In this document: positions 23,851 through 33,998 of the stretch, piece by piece
Layout of the letters: every line of letters starts with the position of its first letter
Numbering within the stretch: position 1 is the first letter of the stretch
Assembly (NCBI GenBank): GCA_000320545.1
Contig: ADNK01000279.1
Span: 1 to 41,300, forward strand
Length of the DNA: 41,300 bases
Direction: 5' to 3'
From: Bigelowiella natans CCMP2755
Lineage: Eukaryota; Cercozoa; Chlorarachniophyceae
The notes under the pieces: model-generated
Databases searched by the model: none
The model's input: only the letters and a program-made list of their open reading frames with translations
Told to the model about the DNA's origin: nothing
Translations under genes and position numbers: made by a program

Positions 23851-24637
23851 GTTGACACCGATTTCATCTTTAAGGCAAAAACAAGATCATTTGATTTCCG
23901 CTGTGTTCGTTCGTCGTCCGCTTTGGATGTTATTGTTGTTGTTGGATATTATTACTTATTACAATAAAGGTGTCCCAAGCTTGTTCCTCCCATTATTGTC
24001 CCAACTCTCACCCGTCAGCGGGTAGTGAAGAAACAAATTATATTCATATCACCACGTTGCAGAGTACACACGAGTAGTAGTCGTAGTCGTAGTCGTAGCG
24101 TGCAGGGTGTTTTCATTTCGCGTAGTGGTCATTATTTATCGCCCGTCGTCATCGTCACGGCTTTTTCTGACTAACCTTGCTACTTTTTCCCACCAACAAA
24201 TGTGGTTGCTTAGGGTATCTATTGGATGCAAACAAGCCAGAGACCTCTCGAGCCAATGCCATCACCAGGCGCTGCTACCACTGCTACAACTACAGATGAG
24301 TGGAAAAACAGCAGCAGCAATACTGGTGGTCATCGTCATCACGATCCTTATTCTTCTGCTCCGAACTGTGGAAGGCTCCCCCTGCCTACCACAGATATGA
24401 TGATTATGATGCCCCAGTCCGAGAAAGCATCGAGTCCTCCAGAAGGTAGTAGTGTTAGAAGAAGAAGATGTTGCTGCTGCCGTTGCTGCTACTGTCCATT
24501 AGAACATTATGGCGATCGATCCTTCTAAAATGCATAGCTGACCGTTATCTTTCTCTCTTGTAGATCCTGTGATTCTCCCTACTCACCTCCCCAGCTTTGG
24601 CATGCAGAGGAGCTCCTTCTTCATGAGGGATTCTTGA
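20588..24637 (+). CDS. F-box / leucine-rich-repeat protein (putative SCF substrate receptor)
   Basis: Ten exons: 20588-20820, 20889-21615, 21686-21804, 21867-22544, 22728-22827, 23380-23458, 23643-23742, 23970-24021, 24214-24445, 24564-24637. They total 2394 nt, 797 aa, with all phases matching. Residues 1-550 are mostly low-complexity (Ser/Thr/Pro, poly-Asp from a GAT repeat at 22030-22075, Gln/Lys-rich). An F-box-like segment spans the 22544/22728 junction (MLSFLSTKERHVVQR then VCKMW). LRRs of the Cys-containing type follow, best seen as GLRLLESCQDLQKLSIASC, IT-x-GGVQTLARKCPKL. F-box proteins dock substrates to SKP1-cullin ubiquitin ligases, and the LRRs usually bind the substrate. The C-terminal 100 residues are Pro/Ser/Cys-rich. 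The first exon is uncertain: an antisense frame is open there, and ATG codons near 21046 could be the real start. Confidence 0.75.
23806..23848. repeat. (TA)n microsatellite in F-box intron
   Basis: About 43 bp of alternating TA inside the intron 23743-23969. Confidence 0.95.
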
Positions 24638-25977
24638 AAAGACCTATGCTTGTTATAGGACATCCGGCCGCCACACGGGGGTGTGCGGCAGAAGCTGTGT
24701 CGTGTTTTGGTGATTGCTTCTCACTTTGTAAGACAGCTGTTCTTTACCAAGACTACTGGCTTCGCATCTCATAGCGGCAGCAATGGCAACCAAAATCTAA
24801 GCTCTACATGAATTTACTCTCTTTTTTGAAGAATTGTTTGCCTCTTCTCGAAAATAGCTAATCTAGCATTGAGATTGGGGGTGGATAATTCTTTTATATA
24901 ATTGATGAAATTGCCGGATGGAGCTACAGTCGGCGCCGACTATTTCTTCGTTTTGGTGCATGTAACAGCTACTTGATATTGGAAGCTGCACGCCTGCAGC
25001 ACTTGAAATCAATCAAAGATGCCCTGAATTGAGTATCTTAAACTAGTATAGGAGTTGCCGTAATCTTTACTCAATCGTTCGTCGTTTTCCCTCTACCGGT
25101 GGAATCCATCGGGGAACATTGCATGATGATACCTCACATAGTTTTTCTGGTCATAATATATCCCCGTATTTCTCTTGCAAGGTAGTTTACTTATTGCCTT
25201 CACATCGCTCATGACGTAAATATCGCTACCCTGTTGTGTGGCTGCATGATCGACTTTGCATGCCAAAGCTTATGTTCCATTAGCACCAGAGTTGTAAGCC
25301 CGATGCAGCTTCTCTTTAGCAGATAATGCAGTGCTTTAAATCGCTAGCTAATTATGACATGTGCAGAGCATGTATATGCGCGCGCAAGTGTAATGATATA
25401 TATTGTAACACGGCTAGACGGTAAAGCCGTATAGCTAGATAGCACTAGTAATAATGTGCTTGATATGTTGCTATAGTTCACGTGTAATTCAACAAATAAA
25501 TCAATTGCATGGTATATGAAATTAAGATTTCTACCTGTTAGTGCGTGATTGTCGCAGCAAGTCTGCCAGCCTGCGTGAAATGCACATGTGCATGCTCTGT
25601 TAGTCGCAGTGTGGCTCGTATCGTAGTTTGGATGTTAGCAATTTGCTCTTATACATCTTGACGAGTCGCCGCCTATAATAAATGGCGCAAGAGCGCATGT
25701 CATTGCTAGATTGTCTTTAATAAGTATTCATGTTCAACGCTAGCATAGAGCCCATTGTAAGTTTCAAAATGAACTTTTCGTATATAATTACAACCGGTGC
25801 AAGCACCGCATGTCACAATCTAGCATTGCTAGATTGGCCACTAGCACAAACAGGCTATCGCCGCCATTATTGCAATAAATGATCTCTTCTACTAATATAT
25901 ATAGCTTTGTACAAAATAATGTTGTTAAATCTTGAAGTATCCTGATATGATATGATCTCTAAATTTTTATCAGCCTT
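24638..25977. other. Long tail-to-tail intergenic region, no gene seen
   Basis: 1340 bp between the F-box and EF-hand stops. No coding frame of substance. Contains a small duplicated element (25694-25713 and 25808-25836), the second copy carrying a 10-bp-arm palindrome, and several CATG/GCGC-rich patches near 25350-25390. Confidence 0.5.
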
Positions 25978-26656
25978 TCAAACCTCCATACCATCACCAG
26001 CTTTCTCTCCAACATTTAAGTTACTAGTGCTCTCTTTCATTTTGGCCTGGTAGGTCACCAATTTTAGTGCAATGCTTCTCTTCATTTTGGGAATCTCGAC
26101 GCAATACTGCCAAGTAAGGTATGGAATCCAAGACAAACACATTGTACATATGCAGCATGCACACCCAAAGCACGTTGCGGGTGTGCAAGAATCCCCTTGG
26201 TCATTCTTTAGGATTGTTTCTTCGAGATTAAACAGCGCGTTTATTTGGAAGAGATGAACGAACTCTGCCCTATCCAACTTGCTATGTATATACAATAAAT
26301 AAGTAATACCACATCCCAAAGTCGTCAGAGTTCAACGCAGAATACGAGCATTTGTTATGATTGATCAACAGCCCACCTGTCTCGGTTTGAATCGAAATTT
26401 TTAAAAACTATATCTTTTTCATAAGTCTCCAATTCCAAGTTCTTGAGAAAGAACTCGACTTCTTCTCGATCTAAGAACCTGTCCATGATTCATGTTCTCA
26501 TTTGTATTGCGCTAGAGATGGAAGGAGTCTAAATTACCCATCTTTGTTTTGATCCAAGGAATCGAAAAGTTGTTCTGCTGCTTTTCGTTCAGCTTTATGA
26601 TTTGGGCTGCTCTGTACTTCCTTGAAGTCTTTCCGCTCATGAGCGACCTCCACCAT
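25978..26656 (-). CDS. Two-EF-hand calcium-binding protein with Cys-rich hydrophobic segment
   Basis: Three exons on the minus strand: 26656-26538, 26478-26377, 26281-25978. They total 525 nt, 174 aa. Both introns interrupt EF-hand loops, and splicing restores two canonical 12-residue loops: DQNKDGFLDREE and DSNRDSKLDRAE. Positions 1, 3, 5 and 12 are Asp/Asn/Asp/Glu, and Leu is at position 8. That restoration strongly supports the junctions. After the EF pair comes a Cys-rich hydrophobic stretch with the pattern C-x2-C-x-C-C-x-C-x2-C, then a basic Lys-rich tail. The Cys-rich part could be a membrane-inserted or palmitoylated segment; I do not recognise its family. The likely role is calcium sensing or buffering at a membrane (inference). 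The gene is head-to-head with the PTGES2-like gene, 574 bp away. Confidence 0.78.
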
Positions 26657-27230
26657 TCCGATTTAATCTGTGGAACTGTTGGTCGTTTCATGCGAGATCA
26701 TTATTTGGGGAGGAAAATGAGGTGCTTCACACAATTTGTGTGAGGAATCTAGAAAACAAGTTTAGGTACATTCGCAGCTCTTCCTACTAATAATAAATAC
26801 TCCCACTATTACCTGCCTTCCACTGCCCGTTTGGGGTACGATGCGATCAAGGGGCGGCGTCGAGAGGAGGAGAGGAGGAGGAGGAGATTCTGTTCTTCAA
26901 CTCGTAGAATAATAATCTTGTAGTCTATGAGCGTTTCCAGCATCGTAACGCATGACGAGGATTCTGCTGTAAATACATGCGCATTTTATCCTGCGACAAT
27001 TCCGATATCACCATTGCTCTAGATGCTTATAATGCTGTCATTTGACAACGACATTAGAGGATGCATTTGGTCTCCTTGTCGTAGCATAAAATACGAAGGT
27101 GTTTTATGGTCTTACGGAACTCGGAATCCAACTCGGAACCGAAGCAAAGAGCGCAGGACACGCGACAACACCCGTCGACGACGGACCACAGACCAAGAGC
27201 GTGGCTTCAATAATCTACCCGGCTGCGCGC
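26657..27230. promoter_or_regulatory. Head-to-head intergenic region (EF-hand / PTGES2-like)
   Basis: 574 bp between divergent starts. Holds a purine-rich GAG/AGG tract near 26855-26888. Some upstream 5' exon of either gene may hide here. No named element seen. Confidence 0.4.
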
Positions 27231-29109
27231 ATGAGCCTGTCCCTCGTAACTGCTGCCCGGAGATCCCACCTTCTCCTACGCGGGAATAATCAGTCACGTG
27301 TTGTTGCTGCTTGGAATGTGCGTGGGTTCAAACGAAAGCCAAGAGACATCAGTGAGCATAACCACGCCTTTCCCCTGCTTCCACTCACTGATCATGTGTT
27401 TTTGCTCTGAAGGAGTGGAGAATGTCCTGGACGAGATCGAGACTGGTGAGGATGGAAAATTGGTGAGTTGCTTTACTTTGAAATTTTGCCCCTCCTTTCC
27501 TTACCAAGAGGCGACAACATCTGACTGTCTCAATCATTAAAAATACTATCTGTGATCAACGTTTCTCCAGACTCCGATGAGAACGGACTACAAATTAGGA
27601 ACTCCGCTCGAGGTAGATATCACTTGTAAACACCGCTTTCTTAATGAAAAGAGGATAGCTCTGCCAATAACACATACAGGATTGTTACGATTGAAGATAT
27701 CCTCGTTTGGGTCATTTTCGCCGCTGGTAGGTTAACTTTCATTGATGAAAATAATGTCAGGAGCTGCCTACGACAATATTCGCGTACCCTACCTGTCCAC
27801 ACTGCAACAAGGTGAAGAGGAGAGGGAGGGGCGCGGTGGGGAGGGAAACTAGGATGGGTGTTCTTACGATAGCTATTGGACTATCTATCGATGTCTTCTT
27901 ACAACCATGTAAATATGTATATATGTATATCATCATTCTCCTGACTAAGGTTTTCGCTTATCTGGACTACCTACAACACGAGTACACGTTGGTGCACGTC
28001 AACCCAATCACCAAGGTACGTGACGTTAGCATTAACATTCATCCTATGTGTGTGAAAACTAGTCGTAGCACATCATAATGGCCCTCCTCCTCCCCCTTCT
28101 CCTTCCAGGCTGAGATCAAGTGGTCAACAGATTACAAAAAGGTGGCAGTAGCTTCATTACAACTCTCCCCATTATTTCGACGCGTTGTGTAACAGATATG
28201 ATCTATTATCCGTTTCCGAGCAGGACACGATAAATTTCCTTAACATTATTATTTCCCGTTGTTATAGGAGAGATCCACGACCATTCTCATCCCTTTTTAC
28301 TCTTCATGTGATGCTTAATTCTCGCCTAAGGAATAATGCTTAGAAATAATCCTTTTTCTCCTCGAAAAAGGTGCCCATTGCCACCATGGCAGAAAAGGAG
28401 ATATTTGGATCTGATGAGATCATATTCGCAGTCCACGAAGAGTGGCAGCAATTTCACAAAATCGGTTGGTATAAGCTGGCTAAGCTGTATCTAATCTAAT
28501 GCTCACTACTACCACTTTTTGTATTTTTCTTTTTTTTTTTAATTGTCGTTTTATGTTCCCGTCCTTCTTGCCATGCAGCCGACGGGCTGAGCAAGGAAGA
28601 CTTCTATCACTGGAACACTTTCGTGGATGAAGAGATAGCACGACCCTTGTTTGTGTAAGTAGACAGCCACTTGGACAGGGGGGTGGGTGGGGGTGGAGAG
28701 GGAGAAGGAGGAGGAGGAGAAAGACTGTTATCGCTCTTGCTTAAGACAAAAATCACTGATATATTCAGTTTGTCGGTAGAATTTTGTTTTAATCATATAT
28801 TGTAATTCCTTTCGAACATCACTTCTTTATTCAATTCGATGTTGTGCTAACCCTCATCGCTAATGTTTCACACTTCCCCCCCCCCCCCCCCCCTTCACCG
28901 AATATGCTACAAGTGCAACTTCCTCGACATGGGAGGACGCTCTGAAATACACAGCGTATGTTCGAGAGGTGGCCTGCACAAGCTACACGTTAGATTCTAT
29001 CATGTTGATGAGATACTGATGAAAGTTAGCGTATTTGTTGGACCTTGCAATCGAAGCGAGGCTCCTTTTACCTCTTCTCCACTCCAAGCCACTGGCGCGC
29101 TAGTTCGCT

Positions 29110-29147
<38 letters not shown>

Positions 29148-30157
29148 GGCGACTCTTGTATAGCATGTATTGTTCGATTTCGGTCTACATTTGCCCTTAC
29201 CCTCCACCTCCTCTTCCTCCTGTCGCTTAGATGGAGAAATACCCAGGATACTTGCGTTGGCTTCATCACATGGTTGCTACATTCTTCACGCGAGTGGGCA
29301 GCAACAAGACCAAGAAGTAAAGAAGAGGAAACGATGACGATGATGATGATGAAGAAGAAGAAGACGAAGTCAGAAGAAAGAAGAGGAAGAAGACAATGGC
29401 GACAACTTCTTCTGTGATTTCGAAACATACATAAAATGTTGTAAATTCTACTAAATGCGTGTGTGTATGGCCATGCTCATACAGGAAATTTAATCTATCC
29501 GAGCCCCTCGTTGCGTTGGAGGATGCCATGAAGAGGTTCCTTGGGACATTCGGTACTACTACCGTGCGACAAGGCACATACATTTTAAAATGAAAAAACG
29601 ACTAAAAAGATACCAGAATTAGAATGTTGCCTGTAGTTGAACTGTATTTTCATCGTGTACTAGTATATTTTCTTCTCTTTCTTCTCTTTTGCCATCCGCT
29701 ACCCCCCCCCCCCCCCCCCGCCTTTTATGCTTTTTTTTCTCTCGTCTCCTCCACTTTCGTAATATGTATTCAATACATCGCAGAAGGAGATACCACTGGT
29801 CCTTTTCATGGGGGGGAAAAACCCAGTTTTGCAGATATTCTCGTTTTCGGGACGTTTCGATCTGTTGGAGGTTCCTTCTCTCATTCTGTATTCAGTCTGC
29901 TTTTCTCTGTTCTTCTTGCTATGATAGCGGGGTGATGAAAAGTAAATGTCCTATCTTTATTATTGGCCTCAGGGTTTGACGCTGTAGCACAACTGCGTGA
30001 CCGCAATCCAGAAATCAATACATGGTAATACCGTCTAAGTGAAGATGAGTTGTGTTGGATCGAATTCATGCAAATACCCTGGTCATCATGCATCGTGTGT
30101 AGGTTCACAGCTATGGAGAACGCTGTGGGAGCGCCAGCTGTCGTCGAAAAGCTTTAG
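27231..30157 (+). CDS. PTGES2: Prostaglandin E synthase 2-like (glutaredoxin + GST-C fold) protein
   Basis: Fourteen exons: 27231-27351, 27413-27462, 27571-27612, 27761-27811, 27950-28015, 28109-28141, 28371-28464, 28579-28654, 28914-28968, 29231-29316, 29485-29552, 29784-29870, 29973-30024, 30103-30157. They total 936 nt, 311 aa, in phase throughout. An Arg-rich amphipathic start (MSLSLVTAARRSHLLL) suggests mitochondrial import. The glutaredoxin-like half has FAYPTCPHCNK (active-site CxxC) and VNPITKAEIKWS. The GST-C half has WNTFVDEEIARPLF, GGEKPSFADILVFGTFR and a helical C-terminus. This order and these motifs match the mPGES-2 family, whose animal members bind haem/glutathione and can isomerise PGH2; in protists the physiological reaction is unknown. 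Two introns carry 18-base poly-C runs (28876-28893, 29702-29719). The start is the first Met of a presequence-like segment. Confidence 0.9.
28876..28893 (+). repeat. Poly-C run acting as intron pyrimidine tract
   Basis: 18 C residues about 20 bases upstream of the acceptor of exon 28914-28968 of the PTGES2-like gene. Confidence 0.9.
29112..29144. repeat. (GT)n microsatellite
   Basis: 33 bp of GT in the PTGES2-like intron 28969-29230. Confidence 0.9.
29702..29719 (+). repeat. Poly-C run in PTGES2-like intron
   Basis: 18 C residues followed by CT-rich sequence inside the intron 29553-29783. Confidence 0.9.
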
Positions 30158-30924
30158 GATTGCACAGTGCATAATCATGCGTTGTATTGCCTTTCACGAT
30201 AGTTATTATTAACATAACAAGCTGTGATGATACACATGTTTGCGTTGTTTGAGATGGCAGATTCTTGCATGGCTATGTAGACAGAGACAACAAGTATATG
30301 TGAATGCGGACTGCCATTATTAAGCAGTCTTACAGGATGGTAGCTATCTCCTGCATTGCTTAGTCAATTTTGTTTATTATTATTTTCAATGCCAATGCCA
30401 TTGGTCCTTTTCCAGCGCCACTACTAGCTAATTATGCTACGTATGTATGTTTGTTCGCACATTACTGGATTACGACAGCGCGTGCATGTGACTTTCCGTT
30501 GATTCTTCTTTTATAAAAAGAATACGCTTCTTCCATTGTACAATTATTCGGTGCACTTGTAGCACAGACAGAGCACAGGCCTTTGCGAGTACTAACAATA
30601 TGCGCGCAGCTGTACAAATGCATAAATGGTGTTAAAAGTATATAGCAATGACTATTGAAAGTCTCTGGAACATCAAGATATCTAAATATGGCCTAGTAGC
30701 AGTAATAATACAATACATCTGTAGGCACCTCGTGCTAGTCGCACTATTATTAGCCATAAGTACGCGCATGCATTTCGTGGATGCATTTAATTCAAGCTCT
30801 TGGCCGATTGGCGTTGGACATATAAAGAGCATCGTGACATAGGAGCATAATGTGCAAATCTCTTCTACGTTGGCTGCGCCACGTGCTGCTTCTTCTTGTT
30901 TACCAAAAACAAATAGTCTCATTC
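30158..30924. other. Tail-to-tail intergenic region, no gene seen
   Basis: 767 bp between the PTGES2-like and Era stops. Only short overlapping frames on both strands (30632-30928) with no recognisable motif. Confidence 0.5.
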
Positions 30925-32092
30925 TCAAGCATTGTAGTACCCGAGGCCTCGAAGCTTTTTGTCGTCCGTCCTCCAGTCCTTTGAAACCTTGATCTCAAGT
31001 GATAAATGAACCTAAGAAAGCGTGCAGTGGTGTGTGGCAGTTGCAGGTGAATAGGAAGGAGTCGCAGAGCGAGCGAAGCAGAAAGCCGTCGCAGCCTTCA
31101 AGAGCATTTTATGGCATTGCGACGAATGATCGCATTATACGAGAGCAATGGTGGGTGGGGCACCTTCTTTTGCAGGTACTCCTCAATGCTCTGGCGAGAT
31201 GACATCGAGAGCTTCTTAATCATCGATCCCTGGGATAGGAATGATGGGAAGGGTAAATCGTAATGACGCAGGTAGCATTCGCGACAAAAAAATGGACAAA
31301 TACGACTACTACTCCTACTACTACTCGCCGCTGCGGCTTCTATTTTACTTAATTTTGTAGCGGTGGTACCTTCTTTCCGATAAGAATCCGCTTTTGTGAC
31401 TCCCTGAGGGGAAAAGGAGAGAGGATCTTTCAGTGCGATGGGAAGTCCAAAATGATGGATACGTGCGTCCGTGCGTGCAAAAGTAGCAGCAGCAGAGGCA
31501 AAATAACCCCGGACCGAACGTCAACGATGGCATCAACGAAATGGTGGATTACTTCTTCGCTATCAGATTACCCATCTCTCTCAATGAATAATTAGATACA
31601 GCACAAGCTCACAATTTAAACATCCAACGCTACTGCTATTATTACTGCTACTGCTGCTACTAGTGGTAGTACTTATCCGCATGTACGACTCCCTCGATAA
31701 CCGCCCTGTTGTTTGTGGTGAGAAAGGAAGAAAGAAGGAAAGAGAGAGAAGGGGGAAATCAGCCAAAATATCAACGACGCAGACATGATCATTAATAGCA
31801 TGAAACCCCTTGTAAAAGAGACTCTTGACGTCATGCTGCACAGCATCTAGTCACAGTATTCGTATTTTCTGTCGCTGCCGTTGTGTTACTTCGTGTGATA
31901 ATATGTAGTAGTAGTAGTGCTAGTAGTAGTAGAAGTAGTGCGGGCTCTTGGGTGGTATTCAGTAGCAGTACATGTCCTTGAAGTCTTTGTACTTCTTGAT
32001 TGTCACTTCGCATGAGTATGGTATTTCCTGCGTTTTGTCAGGATCGGTATTACGGGAACTATGGTCATGCTAATCCTCGTCATCACCATCAC

Positions 32093-32123
<31 letters not shown>

Positions 32124-32330
32124 GTGAACATCAACAACAACAATAACAACTCCAGTAAAAGCCCTCTGCATCTGCCAGTTTGTAATGATTCTTTTCACTC
32201 TCTTATCGTGAAAGCTTCTTGTAAAACACACCTGATGATATAGCTCGAAGATTTGTCCGCGGACCAGCTCAGAGACGAAGAATCGCTCGTTTCTGTCTAC
32301 TCGAGGAGCGCGTATACACACGCACGCACG

Positions 32331-32384
<54 letters not shown>

Positions 32385-32631
32385 CAGCACAAGTATGAGG
32401 CAGCAACCGTAAGAATCCTCCGCTGGTGAAAACAACGTATGTAGCAGCAAATGACTCAAACTCGACTACCGCTACCACCACACCACCATCACCTGTGAGC
32501 GTATCCTGATCGAACCAGGGAGGGTGGGTGGGTAAGTAGCTCTTCAGCTCTTGGAATAATGCTTCGATATTCAATTCTGCGACGCATGTGGGGAAGGAAG
32601 GGGTGGGGGGGGGGGGGGGTAAGTTATCGTT

Positions 32632-32663
<32 letters not shown>

Positions 32664-33122
32664 TTTGATGGGAGCAATGTAAGCTTTCTCATGAGTATAT
32701 TATGTAACCACAGTTGTCCTCCTAATCTCATAATCATACATATGGTATTATCATTCTTTTTACACACCCTCCTTCGCAGAAACATAGAATATCTTAGCGT
32801 CTGGAAGGTGCTCTTTCCAAGAGTCACTAATGTCTTCTGCAGATGGTTTGGGAGGGGGGGGCGGCGCTCAGTAGGTGATGATGATGTACTACTCCACAAC
32901 ACACGCTCATACACAATATAAACACTACTTACACACACACACGCACACACGCGCATGCACTCACGCTCAACGACCAACCTAAAATGCTTTCCCTCTCCTT
33001 CGGGGATGTGGGAAGCAGATCGATCTTGTTCACGGCGATGACGATGGGAATGTCCGATTTGCGTATTCTCTCCAAAATGCCCTTGTTGTATGCGGCGGCA
33101 CGGTCCTGCTCCATGTATCAAG

Positions 33123-33161
<39 letters not shown>

Positions 33162-33965
33162 ATGTCTTTGTATTCGCGCCATCTATCCGCTATAATTTCG
33201 CCGCTTTCCGATTGGGATGGGGAGTTAAGTCAAACAGTACACGAATGAATCGTGATTTTTTAAAAACCTTTTTTATCTCCCCCTCCTCCTCCTGCTGATG
33301 CTGCCTCTTCTTCCTCCCTCTCGAGCTTTGCTGTTCTGGTGCTACCGCCCCGTTTTCAATCTATACAATAAATGCATGTGTGCGCACGTGCGTGTGTGCG
33401 TGGGCATATACCCAGAAATCATATCTTTCTTACTCTCCCCCCCCCTCTATCGTTTATTTCTCTCTCCTCTATAGACACACACACACACACACACACACAC
33501 TGTGGCTTCAGCGCAAATTGATGTACTTATTTTACGATAAATCTACTGTTTTGGATAAGCATGGAAGGAGGGGGGGAAAGCGGAATGTACACGAAACACT
33601 CTACAACTACTACTGCTACTACTACTACTACTACCACTTCTACAACTACTTCTGCTACTACCACATCAGTGACGATTAAGAGCACGTCGGCATCAGAAAT
33701 AGACCGGTAGACGAATGCTAACATGCGCTCCTAAGGTAAAGCATCACCGGACAATGAGGAATAGGTTAATCCACATACGTCTATGTGTATACACACGCAC
33801 ACGTGCCGAGGGGCAGAATTTGAAGGAAAACAAGCGATGATTAGGTGGAAACTTGGAAGAAAGTAGGCAAGCAAGGACGCCAAAATCGTTGGGGTTGTTT
33901 TGAATAAAAAAGCAATATGATAGATGATGCTGGAAATATACGTGAGAGCACTCTTGTATTATCCG

Positions 33966-33998
<33 letters not shown>

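Noticed and set aside
24107-24400. Membrane-segment frame (VVIVITILIL) near the F-box end
   Set aside because: Phase from the preceding LRR exon (ending 24021, phase 0) selects the other frame, which then joins the last exon cleanly.
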